The notes below the pieces were generated by a model. It saw nothing but the letters and a program-made list of their open reading frames with translations, was not told the origin of the DNA and searched no databases. 64,000 nucleotides of DNA from positions 1 to 64,000 of the forward strand of contig CAYTZH010000018.1 in the NCBI GenBank assembly GCA_964442285.1. Direction: 5' to 3'. This DNA is from CAYTZH01 sp964442285. GTDB taxonomy: Bacteria; Myxococcota_A; UBA9160; JAFDET01. Shown piece after piece: positions 52,659 through 61,121 of the stretch. The position numbers were made by a program, and so were the translations under genes. The number at the start of each line of letters is the position of its first letter. Within the stretch, counting starts at the first letter, position 1.

Positions 52659-53782
52659 CCGCACACCTCCGTCAGCACCCGCAGGACGTTCTCGCCCAGG
52701 ACCTTGCGCACCACCGTCTCGGAGTGACCGCGGGCCAGCAACACCTCCGTGACGCGGGCGTAGGACACGACGTCGGGCATGCCCTCGACGGGGATGATGA
52801 AGCCGTCGAAGTCGGTGCCCAGGGCCGCGCTCTCGCTGCCCGCCACGCGGATCACGTGGTCCAGGTGGTCGACGAAGCCCTCGACGCCCGGCCGCCCCAC
52901 GAAGTTGCGGCCGTTGGCCACGCCGATCACGCCGCCGCGGTCGGCCATGCGCCGCAAGGTGTCGTCGTCGAGATTGCGCCGCGCCCCGTGCAGGGCCGCG
53001 CAGGCCGTATGGCTGACGACGAAGGGTTGGCGCAGGGACCTCAGCGCGTCGTCGACGCCCCGCTGGTTGACGTGGGCCAGGTCCACGACCATGCCGAGCC
53101 GCTCCATCTCGCCGATCAGGTCGAAGCCGAAGGGCGTCAGGCCGCGATCGTCGAATCCCTCCACGGTCATCGGGTACGCGGCCGACGTGGCCTGGAAGTG
53201 GGTGAGGCCGATCATGCGCAGACCGCGATCGTAGGCGCGGCCCACGTTGTCGAGATCGGACTCGATCCCGTGGGAGCCCTCCAGCCCCGTCATCCCGGCG
53301 AAGCGTCCCTCGGCGATGGCGGCTCGGACCTCGCTGCCGCTTCGGCAGTAGCGCAGCTCGTCGGGGTACTGCCGCTCGGCCTCGGCGAGCAGGTCGAGGG
53401 TGGCGAGGGTCTGATCGATGCCACTTTCCGACTCGACCGCCGCGAGCAGCTTGAGCGGGAGCATCAGCTCGTCGCGCACCTGGCGCGGGTTGATCACGAG
53501 GCCGAGCACCGCGCCGTCCAGGCCCCCCTCCCGCGCGCGCGGGAGGTCCAGGTGCCAGCCCGCGAAGGATCCGGGCAGGCGGTTGGTGTGGCGCCGGCCG
53601 ACGTCGTAGCCGAGGAGTCGCATCCACAGCAGCGTGTCGATGTGGAGATCGAGGACCACGGCGTCCCGGTGGAGGGCCAAGGCGTCCGCGGAGACGGGGG
53701 CTCGGGTGGGCCCGCAGCCGAGGACGGTGCCGGCGGCGGAGGCGAGGGACAGGCGCAGGAAGTCGCGGCGACGGAGCGGCAC
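52655..53782 (-). CDS. M19 membrane dipeptidase (renal-dipeptidase family), Tat-exported lipoprotein
   Basis: A 375-residue zinc dipeptidase. N-terminus LRRRDFLRLSLASAAGTVLG is a twin-arginine signal, followed by a lipobox-like LGC. Metal ligands of M19: HxD in VVLDLHIDTLLW, E in TGLEGSHGIESD, H in VVDLAHVNQRG, H in VVSHTACAALH and D in LGTDFDGFIIP. It would hydrolyse dipeptides or D-amino-acid dipeptides in the periplasm. The Tat signal plus lipidation is seen in several exported M19 enzymes. The gene is convergent to the second PEP-CTERM gene. Confidence 0.92.
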   Translation of the reverse strand: MPLRRRDFLRLSLASAAGTVLGCGPTRAPVSADALALHRDAVVLDLHIDTLLWMRLLGYDVGRRHTNRLPGSFAGWHLDLPRAREGGLDGAVLGLVINPRQVRDELMLPLKLLAAVESESGIDQTLATLDLLAEAERQYPDELRYCRSGSEVRAAIAEGRFAGMTGLEGSHGIESDLDNVGRAYDRGLRMIGLTHFQATSAAYPMTVEGFDDRGLTPFGFDLIGEMERLGMVVDLAHVNQRGVDDALRSLRQPFVVSHTACAALHGARRNLDDDTLRRMADRGGVIGVANGRNFVGRPGVEGFVDHLDHVIRVAGSESAALGTDFDGFIIPVEGMPDVVSYARVTEVLLARGHSETVVRKVLGENVLRVLTEVCG

Positions 53783-53832
53783 CCGCGCATTCTACCGGTC
53801 CGCGGCGGGAGGTCGGGACCCGCTTCGGGGCG

Positions 53833-54144
53833 CTAGGGGGCGAGGTCCTCGGGCAGGGGAAGCAGCGCGGAGCGGGAGGCTGCGATCAGGGGCGCGAGCT
53901 CGGGCGCGTCGGTCGGGTGCAGGGCGATGCGGGACGGTCGCGACGGGCCCGTCTCGTCCAGCAGGGCGCCCAGCCGGGTCACCTCCCGGTCCAGGTCGAG
54001 ATCGGGGCGCGGCGCGAACTCGCGGAAGATCGTCGCGGACGGCCGGTCCTCCGGCGCGTCGCCGGCGCGGATCGGCGTGGCCCAGGCGACGCCTCCGACG
54101 AGTCCGATCCATGCCGTCGCTGCCGTCACGAGCGCCGTCCGCAA
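53833..54144 (-). CDS. Small secreted protein of unknown function
   Basis: A 103-residue protein starting at a TTG (54144) preceded by GGGAGGG, giving a signal peptide (LVTAATAWIGLVGGVAWATP). The mature part (TIFREFAPRPDLDLDREVTR, SRIALHPTDAPELAPLI) has no recognised domain. An in-frame ATG at 54327 would add a long proline/arginine-rich lead with no signal peptide at the front, less likely, and would collide with the divergent mlaA start. It precedes the dipeptidase gene on the same strand. Confidence 0.5.
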   Translation of the reverse strand: MRTALVTAATAWIGLVGGVAWATPIRAGDAPEDRPSATIFREFAPRPDLDLDREVTRLGALLDETGPSRPSRIALHPTDAPELAPLIAASRSALLPLPEDLAP

Positions 54145-54326
54145 TCCCGCCCTCCCTGGAAGGCCCCAGCCGCGTCCCCTCTCATCGGCCGGGAGACGGT
54201 CCGATTGAGTGCTCCCCTGGGGGATACGCCTCGGAGGCGCGATCGGTGCGGGTTCGGTCCGGAAGGGAGTCGTGGCTACACTCCCGTCCGCCGTAGCGGA
54301 GCGCGGTCCGACGGGGGGGGCGGACA

Positions 54327-55274
54327 ATGCCGGGAGAGACCGGCCCGCAGCGATTGGGGGTTGGTGGGATCGCGTTGCGTGCCCTCGCGGTGGCGGTGTG
54401 GCTGCTGGTGCCGGTCCGCGCGTGGGGCCTGCAGCTCCCCGAGCCCGAGCCCGAGGCCGGCGTCGAGGCCGCAGCCGACACCGGGATCGACGACCCCTAC
54501 GCCGCCGACGCCGACCTCTACGCGCCCGACGCCGAGGACGGGGACGAGGAGGCCGACCTCAGCGAGTGGCTCGGGGACGACTGGCTCGAGGTCGGGGAGC
54601 CCGATCCCCTCGAGCCCATCAACCGTCCGATCTTCGGCTTCAACAACGCGGTGGAGACCTGGCTCCTGACGCCCATGTCGAAGGGATACGCCTTCGTCGT
54701 TCCCGATCCGGGGCGCCGCGCCGTCCGGCGTTTCGTCGACAACCTGGCCTCTCCCGCGATTTTCGTGAACCAGGTCCTGCAGCTGAAGCCCCGCCGCGCG
54801 GGGGTGACCCTGGTGCGGTTCACCGTCAACTCGACCGTCGGGGTGGTGGGGTTCATGGACGTGGCGGCGAAGATGGGGCTCGAGCGCGACCACGCGGACT
54901 TCGGCCAGACCCTGGCCCTGCTCGGGATCGCCAGCGGCCCGTACCTGGTGATCCCGATCTTCGGGCCCTCCACGGTCCGCGATGCCGTGGGCGATCTGGT
55001 GGACCGCGCGCTGCGACCCCAGACCTACATCCTGGGGATCGGCCTGCTGGAGGTGATCCTGGCCGGCGCCGGCGAGGGCATCGTCCGGCACGAGCGCTAC
55101 ATGGAGCACCTGGAGGCGCTGCGGGAGTCCTCCGTGGACTTCTACGCCACCATGCGCAACGTCTACTTCCAGAGTCGGGCCCAGGAGCTGCGCGCGGCCG
55201 GGGTCCAGGCCGACGGCACCGGCCGGGAGCCGCGGCCGGAGAGCGAGGACGACGCGGTCGCCGAGGCGCCCTAG
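54327..55274 (+). CDS. mlaA: MlaA/VacJ-family outer-membrane lipid-asymmetry protein
   Basis: The 315-residue protein has the MlaA core: DPLEPINRPIFGFNNAVETW, KGYAFVVPDPGRRAVRRFVD, VRFTVNSTVGVVGFMDVA and the ADFGQTLALLGIASGPYLVI stretch. MlaA removes surface phospholipids from the outer leaflet and passes them to MlaC. Unlike typical MlaA it has no lipobox cysteine; the signal peptide (ALAVAVWLLVPVRAWG) is followed by an acidic linker rich in E, A and D. So it may be anchored differently or the start may be misplaced. The mlaC homologue is convergent, with a 4-nt overlap. Confidence 0.88.
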   Translation: MPGETGPQRLGVGGIALRALAVAVWLLVPVRAWGLQLPEPEPEAGVEAAADTGIDDPYAADADLYAPDAEDGDEEADLSEWLGDDWLEVGEPDPLEPINRPIFGFNNAVETWLLTPMSKGYAFVVPDPGRRAVRRFVDNLASPAIFVNQVLQLKPRRAGVTLVRFTVNSTVGVVGFMDVAAKMGLERDHADFGQTLALLGIASGPYLVIPIFGPSTVRDAVGDLVDRALRPQTYILGIGLLEVILAGAGEGIVRHERYMEHLEALRESSVDFYATMRNVYFQSRAQELRAAGVQADGTGREPRPESEDDAVAEAP

Positions 55275-56023
55275 GTCGCCTCTTCCTCGCGCAGGGTGGC
55301 GATGCGGTTCTCGAGGGCGCTCATCAGGGCGTCGTAGCCCTCGCGCTTGAGCAGCCCGGAGTACTCGGACTTGCGTCGGGCGAGCTCGCTGATGGTCCCG
55401 TTCAGGTAGACGTCGATCACCCGCCAGCCCTCGTCCGTGCGGTGGAGCCGATAGTCGAGGTTCACGTCCTCCCGGTCCGGGATGACGAGGCGGGTCTGGA
55501 TCAGCAGGGTGTCGTGCACGCCGGTGTCGTGGCCGAGGGTCTCGAAGCGCTCGCCGCTGAACCCCGTGAAACGGCCCGCGTAGTTGGCCACCGTCAGGAG
55601 CGCGAAGCGGTCGACCAGGCGCTCCTGCTGGCTCGCCTCGAGCTTCTTCCAATGCCGGCCCACGGATTTCCGCGCCATGAATCCGATGTCGTAGGTGTCG
55701 GCCACGACCGGATCCAGGACCTCCGCGCGCCCCTCGTAGCCCAGCGCCTCGGCCCGCTGCATGACGTCGAGGAGCGCCGCGTGGAACGCCTCGACCACCG
55801 CGGTGGCGCGCGCTGCGCCGGGCGCCGCCGCGGGGACCTCCGCCGTCGCGTCCGGCGCCGGGGTGGCTTCCGCAGCCGCGTCCGGCACCGCCGGGGGGGC
55901 CTCCGGGGCCGCGTCCGGCTCGTCGGCGCCGGTCGGGGCGACCGGCGCGAGGGCCAGCAGGGCGCAGGCGAGGAGCATCGGGCTCCTCCCCCACGACGAC
56001 CGGCGTCGACGGGCTCGCATCAC
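55271..56023 (-). CDS. MlaC/HpnM-family periplasmic lipid-binding protein
   Basis: The 250-residue protein has a signal peptide (PMLLACALLALAPVAPTG), an alanine/proline-rich linker and a MlaC (Ttg2D) domain: DTYDIGFMARKSVGRHWKKL, YAGRFTGFSGERFETLGH, WRVIDVYLNGTISELARRKS. MlaC ferries lipids between MlaA and the MlaFEDB transporter; HpnM is its hopanoid-cluster counterpart and is usually next to hpnN, which is so here (hpnN is divergent at 120 bp). GTG at 56023 or ATG at 56020; the GTG sits 6 nt from GGAGG. No mlaFEDB genes are in the window. Confidence 0.85.
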   Translation of the reverse strand: MMRARRRRSSWGRSPMLLACALLALAPVAPTGADEPDAAPEAPPAVPDAAAEATPAPDATAEVPAAAPGAARATAVVEAFHAALLDVMQRAEALGYEGRAEVLDPVVADTYDIGFMARKSVGRHWKKLEASQQERLVDRFALLTVANYAGRFTGFSGERFETLGHDTGVHDTLLIQTRLVIPDREDVNLDYRLHRTDEGWRVIDVYLNGTISELARRKSEYSGLLKREGYDALMSALENRIATLREEEAT

Positions 56024-56143
56024 CAGCGACCTCCCCCTGGGCGAAACGGCAGCGGAGTCTAGCGAAGACCGAATGGTGGGACGGGCGGGCAGAACCGCGA
56101 ATTCGATGACATCATCGAAGCGTACCGGGAGGCCTCTTCACGG

Positions 56144-58804
56144 ATGTCCGACGGCTTCGAGACCCGCCTCAGCCGGGGGCTGGTCGCCTGGACCACCTGG
56201 ATCCGTCGCTACGCCGCGGTCGTGGTCGTGGCCAGCCTCCTGGGCGCGGGCCTGGCGGTCTCGTACACCGCCCGGAACCTGGGCATCAACGCCGATATCA
56301 CCTCCCTCATCGACGAGGAGGTGCCCTACCTGCGCGTCCGGCGGGACTTCGAGCGCGCCTTCCCCCTCCTGCGCCACCTGCTCATCGTCGTCGTCGACGC
56401 CGACACCCCGGAGCGGGCCCACGAGGCGGCGGACCGCCTCGGCGATCGCTTCGCCGCCGAGCCCGAGGTCTTCCAGGGCGTGCTCGTGCCCGGAGGCGGA
56501 CCCTTCTTCGCCCGCCACGCCCTGCTGTACCTCGACCTGGACACCCTGGAGGAGCTGGCCGAGCACCTGGCCGACGCCCAGCCCTTCCTGGCCGAGTTCT
56601 CGCGAGACCCGACCTTGCCGGGGCTCTTCGGCCTGCTGGAGCGCTCCGTCGAGGCCATGCGCACGGGGGCGGCGCACCGGTTGGACGGGCTCGACCCGGC
56701 GCCGATGCTGGACTCGGTGAGCGACGTGCTCGAGGCCGCCGCGGGCGGGCGCACCGAGAGCCTCACCTGGGGCAGCCTCGACTTCGGCGGGGCCTCGCTC
56801 GCCGACGAGACGCGGCGGGTGGTCCTGCTCAGCCCGGTGCTCGACTTCGGAGACCTCCAGCCCGCCAAGGCCGCGGTCGAGAGCGTGCGGCGGGTCGTGT
56901 CCGAGCTCGGCTTCGACGCCGACCCCCGTCTGCGGGTGCGGCTTACGGGCGACTTCGCGCTCTCCTACGACGAGATGGGCGCCGTGAAGCGGCAGGCCGC
57001 GGGCGCGGGAATCGCCTCCCTGGTGCTGGTGTCGCTGCTCCTGACGCTCGCCCTGCGCTCGGCGTGGATGATCCTCGCGGCCCTGCTGACCCTGGTGGTG
57101 GGACTCTCGGGAAGCCTCGCCTTCGCCACCGCCGCGGTGGGACACCTCAACCCGATCTCGGTGGCTTTCGCCGTGCTCTTCATCGGCCTCTCGGTGGACT
57201 TCGGCATCCATCTGTGTCTCCGCTACCGGGAGCTCCGCGCCGAAGGCGGCGACCACGGGGAGGCGCTCCTCTCGACGGCGCGCGGCGTGGGCGGCTCCCT
57301 GGTCCTGTGCGCGTTCACGACCGCGATCGGCTTCTACGCCTTCCTGCCCACCCGCTTCCTCGGCGTCGCCGAGCTGGGTCTCATCGCCGGGACCGGCATG
57401 GGGATCAGTCTGCTGGCGAGCATCACCCTGCTTCCGGCGCTGCTCGAGGTGGCCCCGGGGCCGGTGAAGCGGGCCTGGGCGCGACGTCCGACCGCCCCGC
57501 GCCCGCCCCCGGGCGCGGGGCTCGGGGCGCGCTACCCGCGCAGCGTGCGCGCGGTCGCGGCCGTCGCGGGGCTGGCGGCCCTGGGGCTGATCCCCCGGGT
57601 GCACTTCGAGTACAACCCCTTGCGGGTGCGCGACCCCGGCACGGAGTCGGTGCGGGCGCTGGAGGACCTCCTCGCCGAGGCCGACACCTCGCCGTGGAGC
57701 ATCACCGTGTCCGCGCCGGACCTGGAGACCGCAGGCGACCTGGCCCGGCGGCTCGACGCCCTCGACGTGGTCTCCTCCACCATCACCCCGGCCGACTTCG
57801 TGCCCCCCGATCAGGAGGAGAAGCTCGAGATCATCCGCGAGATCGCGTTCTTCCTCGGGCCGGGGCCGGTCGCGCCGGGTGGGCCCCGCCCGGGCGTCGA
57901 GGCCCAGCGCCGGGCGCTCGCGCGCCTGCGCGACGAGCTCGCTCGCTTCCTCGGGACGACCCGGGACCGGCCGGCGCTGGAGTCGAGTGTCCGCCGGCTC
58001 GAGGCCGCGGTGACCGAGCTGGCCGAGCGCCTGGACGCGTCGGCCTTGCCGGGCGAGGAGCTGGCGCGGCTCGAGTCCGGCCTGGTGGACCCCGTGCGCT
58101 GGCGGCTCGAGGCGCTCCACGAGGCGCTGCGCGCCGAGCGGGTGACCTTCGACGACCTGCCCGAGGGCCTCCTCGCCCACGGCGTCGGCCTCGACGGCCG
58201 GGTGCGCATCCAGGTACTGCCCGAAGCGGATCTGAACGACCGGGTGGCCCTGGCCGCCTTCGTGGATGGCGTGCGATCGGTGGCCCCCGCCGCCACCGGT
58301 CTGCCGGTCAACTACCTCGAGTCGGCGCGGGTGATCATCCAGGCCTTCCAGCAGGCCCTGCTCTCGGCAGCGCTCGTGATCGGGCTGCTGCTCTGGATCC
58401 TGTGGCGGCGCATCGGGGACACCCTCGTGGTGATGACGACCCTCGCGCTGGCCGCAGCGCTGACCACGGGCGTCGCGGCCGTGGCCGGCATCCCCTTCAA
58501 CTTCGCCGACGTGATCGTCCTGCCGCTGCTGCTCGGGATCGGCGTGGACAGCAGCATCCACCTGGTGCACCGGCATCGGGGGGGGATGGCGTCGGCGGGC
58601 GACCTGGTGCGCAGCAGCACGGCCCGGGCCGTCTTCTTCAGCGCCCTCACCACGGTGGCGAGCTTCGGCAGCCTGGGGTTCACGCGCCACCAGGGCCTCG
58701 CCACCACCGGTCAGCTGCTGGCCGTGGGCGTGGTGGTGATGCTGCTGTGCAACCTGCTGGTGCTGCCGGCCCTGCTCAGTCGTCCGCGAGCACGAATCCC
58801 GTGA
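56144..58804 (+). CDS. hpnN: RND-superfamily transporter, HpnN-like hopanoid/lipid exporter
   Basis: An 886-residue RND (MMPL-type) protein with two halves, each with a large periplasmic domain and a helix bundle: the first bundle spans about 280-450 (AVLFIGLSVDFGIHLCLRYR) and the second about 740-880 (LPLLLGIGVDSSIHLVHRHR). The G-x-x-x-D-F/S motifs in helix 4 match HpnN and other prokaryotic sterol/hopanoid transporters. HpnN moves hopanoids to the outer membrane in Burkholderia and relatives. Adjacent MlaC/HpnM supports this. The specific lipid is inferred. Its last 29 nt overlap the convergent alpha/beta hydrolase gene. Confidence 0.85.
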   Translation: MSDGFETRLSRGLVAWTTWIRRYAAVVVVASLLGAGLAVSYTARNLGINADITSLIDEEVPYLRVRRDFERAFPLLRHLLIVVVDADTPERAHEAADRLGDRFAAEPEVFQGVLVPGGGPFFARHALLYLDLDTLEELAEHLADAQPFLAEFSRDPTLPGLFGLLERSVEAMRTGAAHRLDGLDPAPMLDSVSDVLEAAAGGRTESLTWGSLDFGGASLADETRRVVLLSPVLDFGDLQPAKAAVESVRRVVSELGFDADPRLRVRLTGDFALSYDEMGAVKRQAAGAGIASLVLVSLLLTLALRSAWMILAALLTLVVGLSGSLAFATAAVGHLNPISVAFAVLFIGLSVDFGIHLCLRYRELRAEGGDHGEALLSTARGVGGSLVLCAFTTAIGFYAFLPTRFLGVAELGLIAGTGMGISLLASITLLPALLEVAPGPVKRAWARRPTAPRPPPGAGLGARYPRSVRAVAAVAGLAALGLIPRVHFEYNPLRVRDPGTESVRALEDLLAEADTSPWSITVSAPDLETAGDLARRLDALDVVSSTITPADFVPPDQEEKLEIIREIAFFLGPGPVAPGGPRPGVEAQRRALARLRDELARFLGTTRDRPALESSVRRLEAAVTELAERLDASALPGEELARLESGLVDPVRWRLEALHEALRAERVTFDDLPEGLLAHGVGLDGRVRIQVLPEADLNDRVALAAFVDGVRSVAPAATGLPVNYLESARVIIQAFQQALLSAALVIGLLLWILWRRIGDTLVVMTTLALAAALTTGVAAVAGIPFNFADVIVLPLLLGIGVDSSIHLVHRHRGGMASAGDLVRSSTARAVFFSALTTVASFGSLGFTRHQGLATTGQLLAVGVVVMLLCNLLVLPALLSRPRARIP

Positions 58805-59642
58805 CCGCATCCCGGAAGCCCTCCGGGTTCTCGACCATGACGGCGTGGGCGGACTGGGGAACCACCGCGAGGGCTCCGTCGGCGAGGGTCTCCACCATCT
58901 GGTCGGCGGTGTCGGGCGAGAGCACGTCCGAGGCCGCGCCGCGGACCACGAGCGTGGGACAGGGCACCTTGGCGAGGGCCCGCCAGAGCACGTCCGCATC
59001 CGCCTCGGCGGCACGGGCTGCCTCGGCCGCGTCGACCGTCACGCCCGACCGGAAGAACGGGTCGAGCTTCGGCTCGAGCTGGCCGTCCTCGCGACGGCGC
59101 AGTCCGTGGCGGGCGAGCCGCGCCAGGATCTCGGGGCGCACCATCGGCAGCGCCCGGGCGAGCAGCCGCTCGTAGTCGGCGATGTCCGCGAACGCCGACG
59201 GGGTGCGGGCGGCCTCGTCGCGGATCTTCATCACGCCGCGCCAGTCGAGGTCCGGTCCCGCGTCCACGATCACCAGGCCCGCCAGGCGATCGGGGTGCGC
59301 ACCGGCGAAGCGCAGGGCCGTGCGGCCGCCCATGGAGTGCCCCACCAGCACGAGCCGCTCGATGTCCAGGTGGGCGGTCACCGCCTCCACGTCCCGCACC
59401 AGGGCGTCGTAGCCGTAGCGGCGTTCGGAGTCGCGGTCCGAGTCGCCGTGGCCCCGGTGGTCGAGCGCCAGCACCCGGTAGGCCGACGCAACCTCCGGCG
59501 CGAAGTCGTCCCAGATGTGGGCCTCGTTGCCGAAGCCGTGGAGGAGCAGCAGGGGTACGCCTTCCCGGCTCCACTCGAGGAGGTGGAGTGACAGGCCGTC
59601 GCTGCCGGGGACGCGCCACGAGCTGGGTTCCACGGCGCTCAT
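58776..59642 (-). CDS. Alpha/beta-fold hydrolase
   Basis: A 288-residue alpha/beta hydrolase: VPLLLLHGFGNEAHIWDDFA, ALDHRGHGDSDRDSERRYGY, nucleophile elbow LVGHSMGGRTALRF, PCPTLVVRGAASDVLSPDTA and the late VVPQSAHAVMVENPEGF histidine. Similar to haloperoxidase- or MenH-like hydrolases acting on ester or C-C bonds. ATG at 59642, 60 bp from the divergent M20 gene. No pathway partner is obvious. Confidence 0.85.
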   Translation of the reverse strand: MSAVEPSSWRVPGSDGLSLHLLEWSREGVPLLLLHGFGNEAHIWDDFAPEVASAYRVLALDHRGHGDSDRDSERRYGYDALVRDVEAVTAHLDIERLVLVGHSMGGRTALRFAGAHPDRLAGLVIVDAGPDLDWRGVMKIRDEAARTPSAFADIADYERLLARALPMVRPEILARLARHGLRRREDGQLEPKLDPFFRSGVTVDAAEAARAAEADADVLWRALAKVPCPTLVVRGAASDVLSPDTADQMVETLADGALAVVPQSAHAVMVENPEGFRDAVTGFVLADD

Positions 59643-59702
59643 GCTACCCGATCCGAAGCCCGGGACGGCTCCGCGATCCGACGGAGCTGTTACCTTGCCT
59701 GC

Positions 59703-61112
59703 GTGCCCGCACCGGACGCCGTCCTCAGCGCACTCGAGCGGGGCTTCGAGCGCACCGTCGACGACCTGATCGGCCTGGCCCGGATCCCGGGCGTCTCGGC
59801 CGCCGGCTTCGACCCCGCCGAGCTCGAGCGCAGCGCCGACCACGTGGCGGGGCTCCTCGACGCGACGGGCCTGCGCGGCGTCGAGATCCTGCGCGTGGAG
59901 GGCTGCCATCCCTACGTGGTGGCGGAGTGGCTCGAGGCCGGTCCCGAGGCGCCCACGGCCCTCGTCTATGCCCACCACGACGTGCAGCCCCCGGGGCGGG
60001 AGGCGGCGTGGAGGTCGCCGCCCTTCGAGCCGACGCTCCGGGCGGACGGCCGCCTCTACGGGCGCGGCGTCGTCGACGACAAGGCCGGCCTGCTGCTCCA
60101 CCTCGCCGCGCTCCGGGCCTGGCTCGAGGCGGCGGGCGGTCCGCCGCTCAACATCAAGGTGCTGGTGGAGGGCGAGGAGGAGATCGGCTCGGCCCACCTG
60201 GCCGGGTTCCTCAAGCGGCATCGGGCGCGGCTCGACGCCGACGTGCTGGTGCTCTCGGATACGGCCAACCTGGCCACGGGGCTGCCGTCGCTGACGTCGA
60301 GCTTGCGCGGCCTCGTGAACGTCGACGTGACCGTGCGCGTGCTGGATCACCCGCTACACAGCGGGATGTGGGGCGGCCCGGTGCCCGACGCCGCCACGGC
60401 CCTGGCCCGGCTGCTGGGGCGGCTCGTGAGCGACGACGGCACGATCGCGGTTCCGGACTTCTACGACGACGTCCCCGAACTCGACGCCGCCGAGCGCGAG
60501 CGCCTCGCGGCGCTGCCCTTCGAGCCGGGCGCCTTCCGCCAGGACGCCGGCATGCTCGGGGTCGGGTTCGCCGGCGAGGCCGGACGCAGCGTCTACGAGC
60601 GGCTCTGGTATCGGCCCGCGCTGGCGCTCACGGCCCTGGAGGGCATGCCCCTGGCCGGCGCCGCGAACCAGCTCATGGCCGAGGCCCGAGCCCGGGTCGG
60701 GGTGCGGATTCCGCCGGGCCAGGATCCGGAGCGGGCGCGGGATCGCCTCGTGGCCTTCCTGGAGCGGGAGCCGCCCCTCGGCGCGCGGGTGTCGACCCGG
60801 TGCGAGGTCGCTGTGCCCGGCTGGCGCACCGGCACCGTCGGTCCCGCCTTCGACGCCGCCCGCCGCGCCTTGGCCACGGGTTTCGGTCGCCAGCCGGTGG
60901 AGATCGGCTGCGGCGGCTCGATCCCGTTCGTCGGTCCCTTCGTCGAGGTGCTGGGCGGAGCTCCCGCCCTGCTGCTGGGCCTGGAGGACCCGCCCTGCAA
61001 CGCCCACGGGGAGAACGAGAGCCTCGACCTGGGCGACTTCCGCAAGGCCGCCCGCGCCTCGGCGCACCTGCTCGCCGAGCTGGCCGATTCGCTAGTTTCG
61101 AAGCCCACCTAG
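59703..61112 (+). CDS. M20-family metallopeptidase (dipeptidase-like)
   Basis: A 469-residue zinc amidohydrolase/peptidase of the M20 family. Zinc-site motifs are ALVYAHHDVQPPGREAAWRS, LYGRGVVDDKAGLLLHLAAL and LVEGEEEIGSAHLAGFLKRH, and the lid domain is between about 200 and 330. Substrates include dipeptides, N-acyl amino acids or carnosine-like molecules. The GTG start lies 60 bp from the divergent hydrolase. The stop is 9 bp before the aconitase gene; co-transcription is likely. Confidence 0.88.
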   Translation: MPAPDAVLSALERGFERTVDDLIGLARIPGVSAAGFDPAELERSADHVAGLLDATGLRGVEILRVEGCHPYVVAEWLEAGPEAPTALVYAHHDVQPPGREAAWRSPPFEPTLRADGRLYGRGVVDDKAGLLLHLAALRAWLEAAGGPPLNIKVLVEGEEEIGSAHLAGFLKRHRARLDADVLVLSDTANLATGLPSLTSSLRGLVNVDVTVRVLDHPLHSGMWGGPVPDAATALARLLGRLVSDDGTIAVPDFYDDVPELDAAERERLAALPFEPGAFRQDAGMLGVGFAGEAGRSVYERLWYRPALALTALEGMPLAGAANQLMAEARARVGVRIPPGQDPERARDRLVAFLEREPPLGARVSTRCEVAVPGWRTGTVGPAFDAARRALATGFGRQPVEIGCGGSIPFVGPFVEVLGGAPALLLGLEDPPCNAHGENESLDLGDFRKAARASAHLLAELADSLVSKPT

Positions 61113-61121
61113 GAGAGTTCC

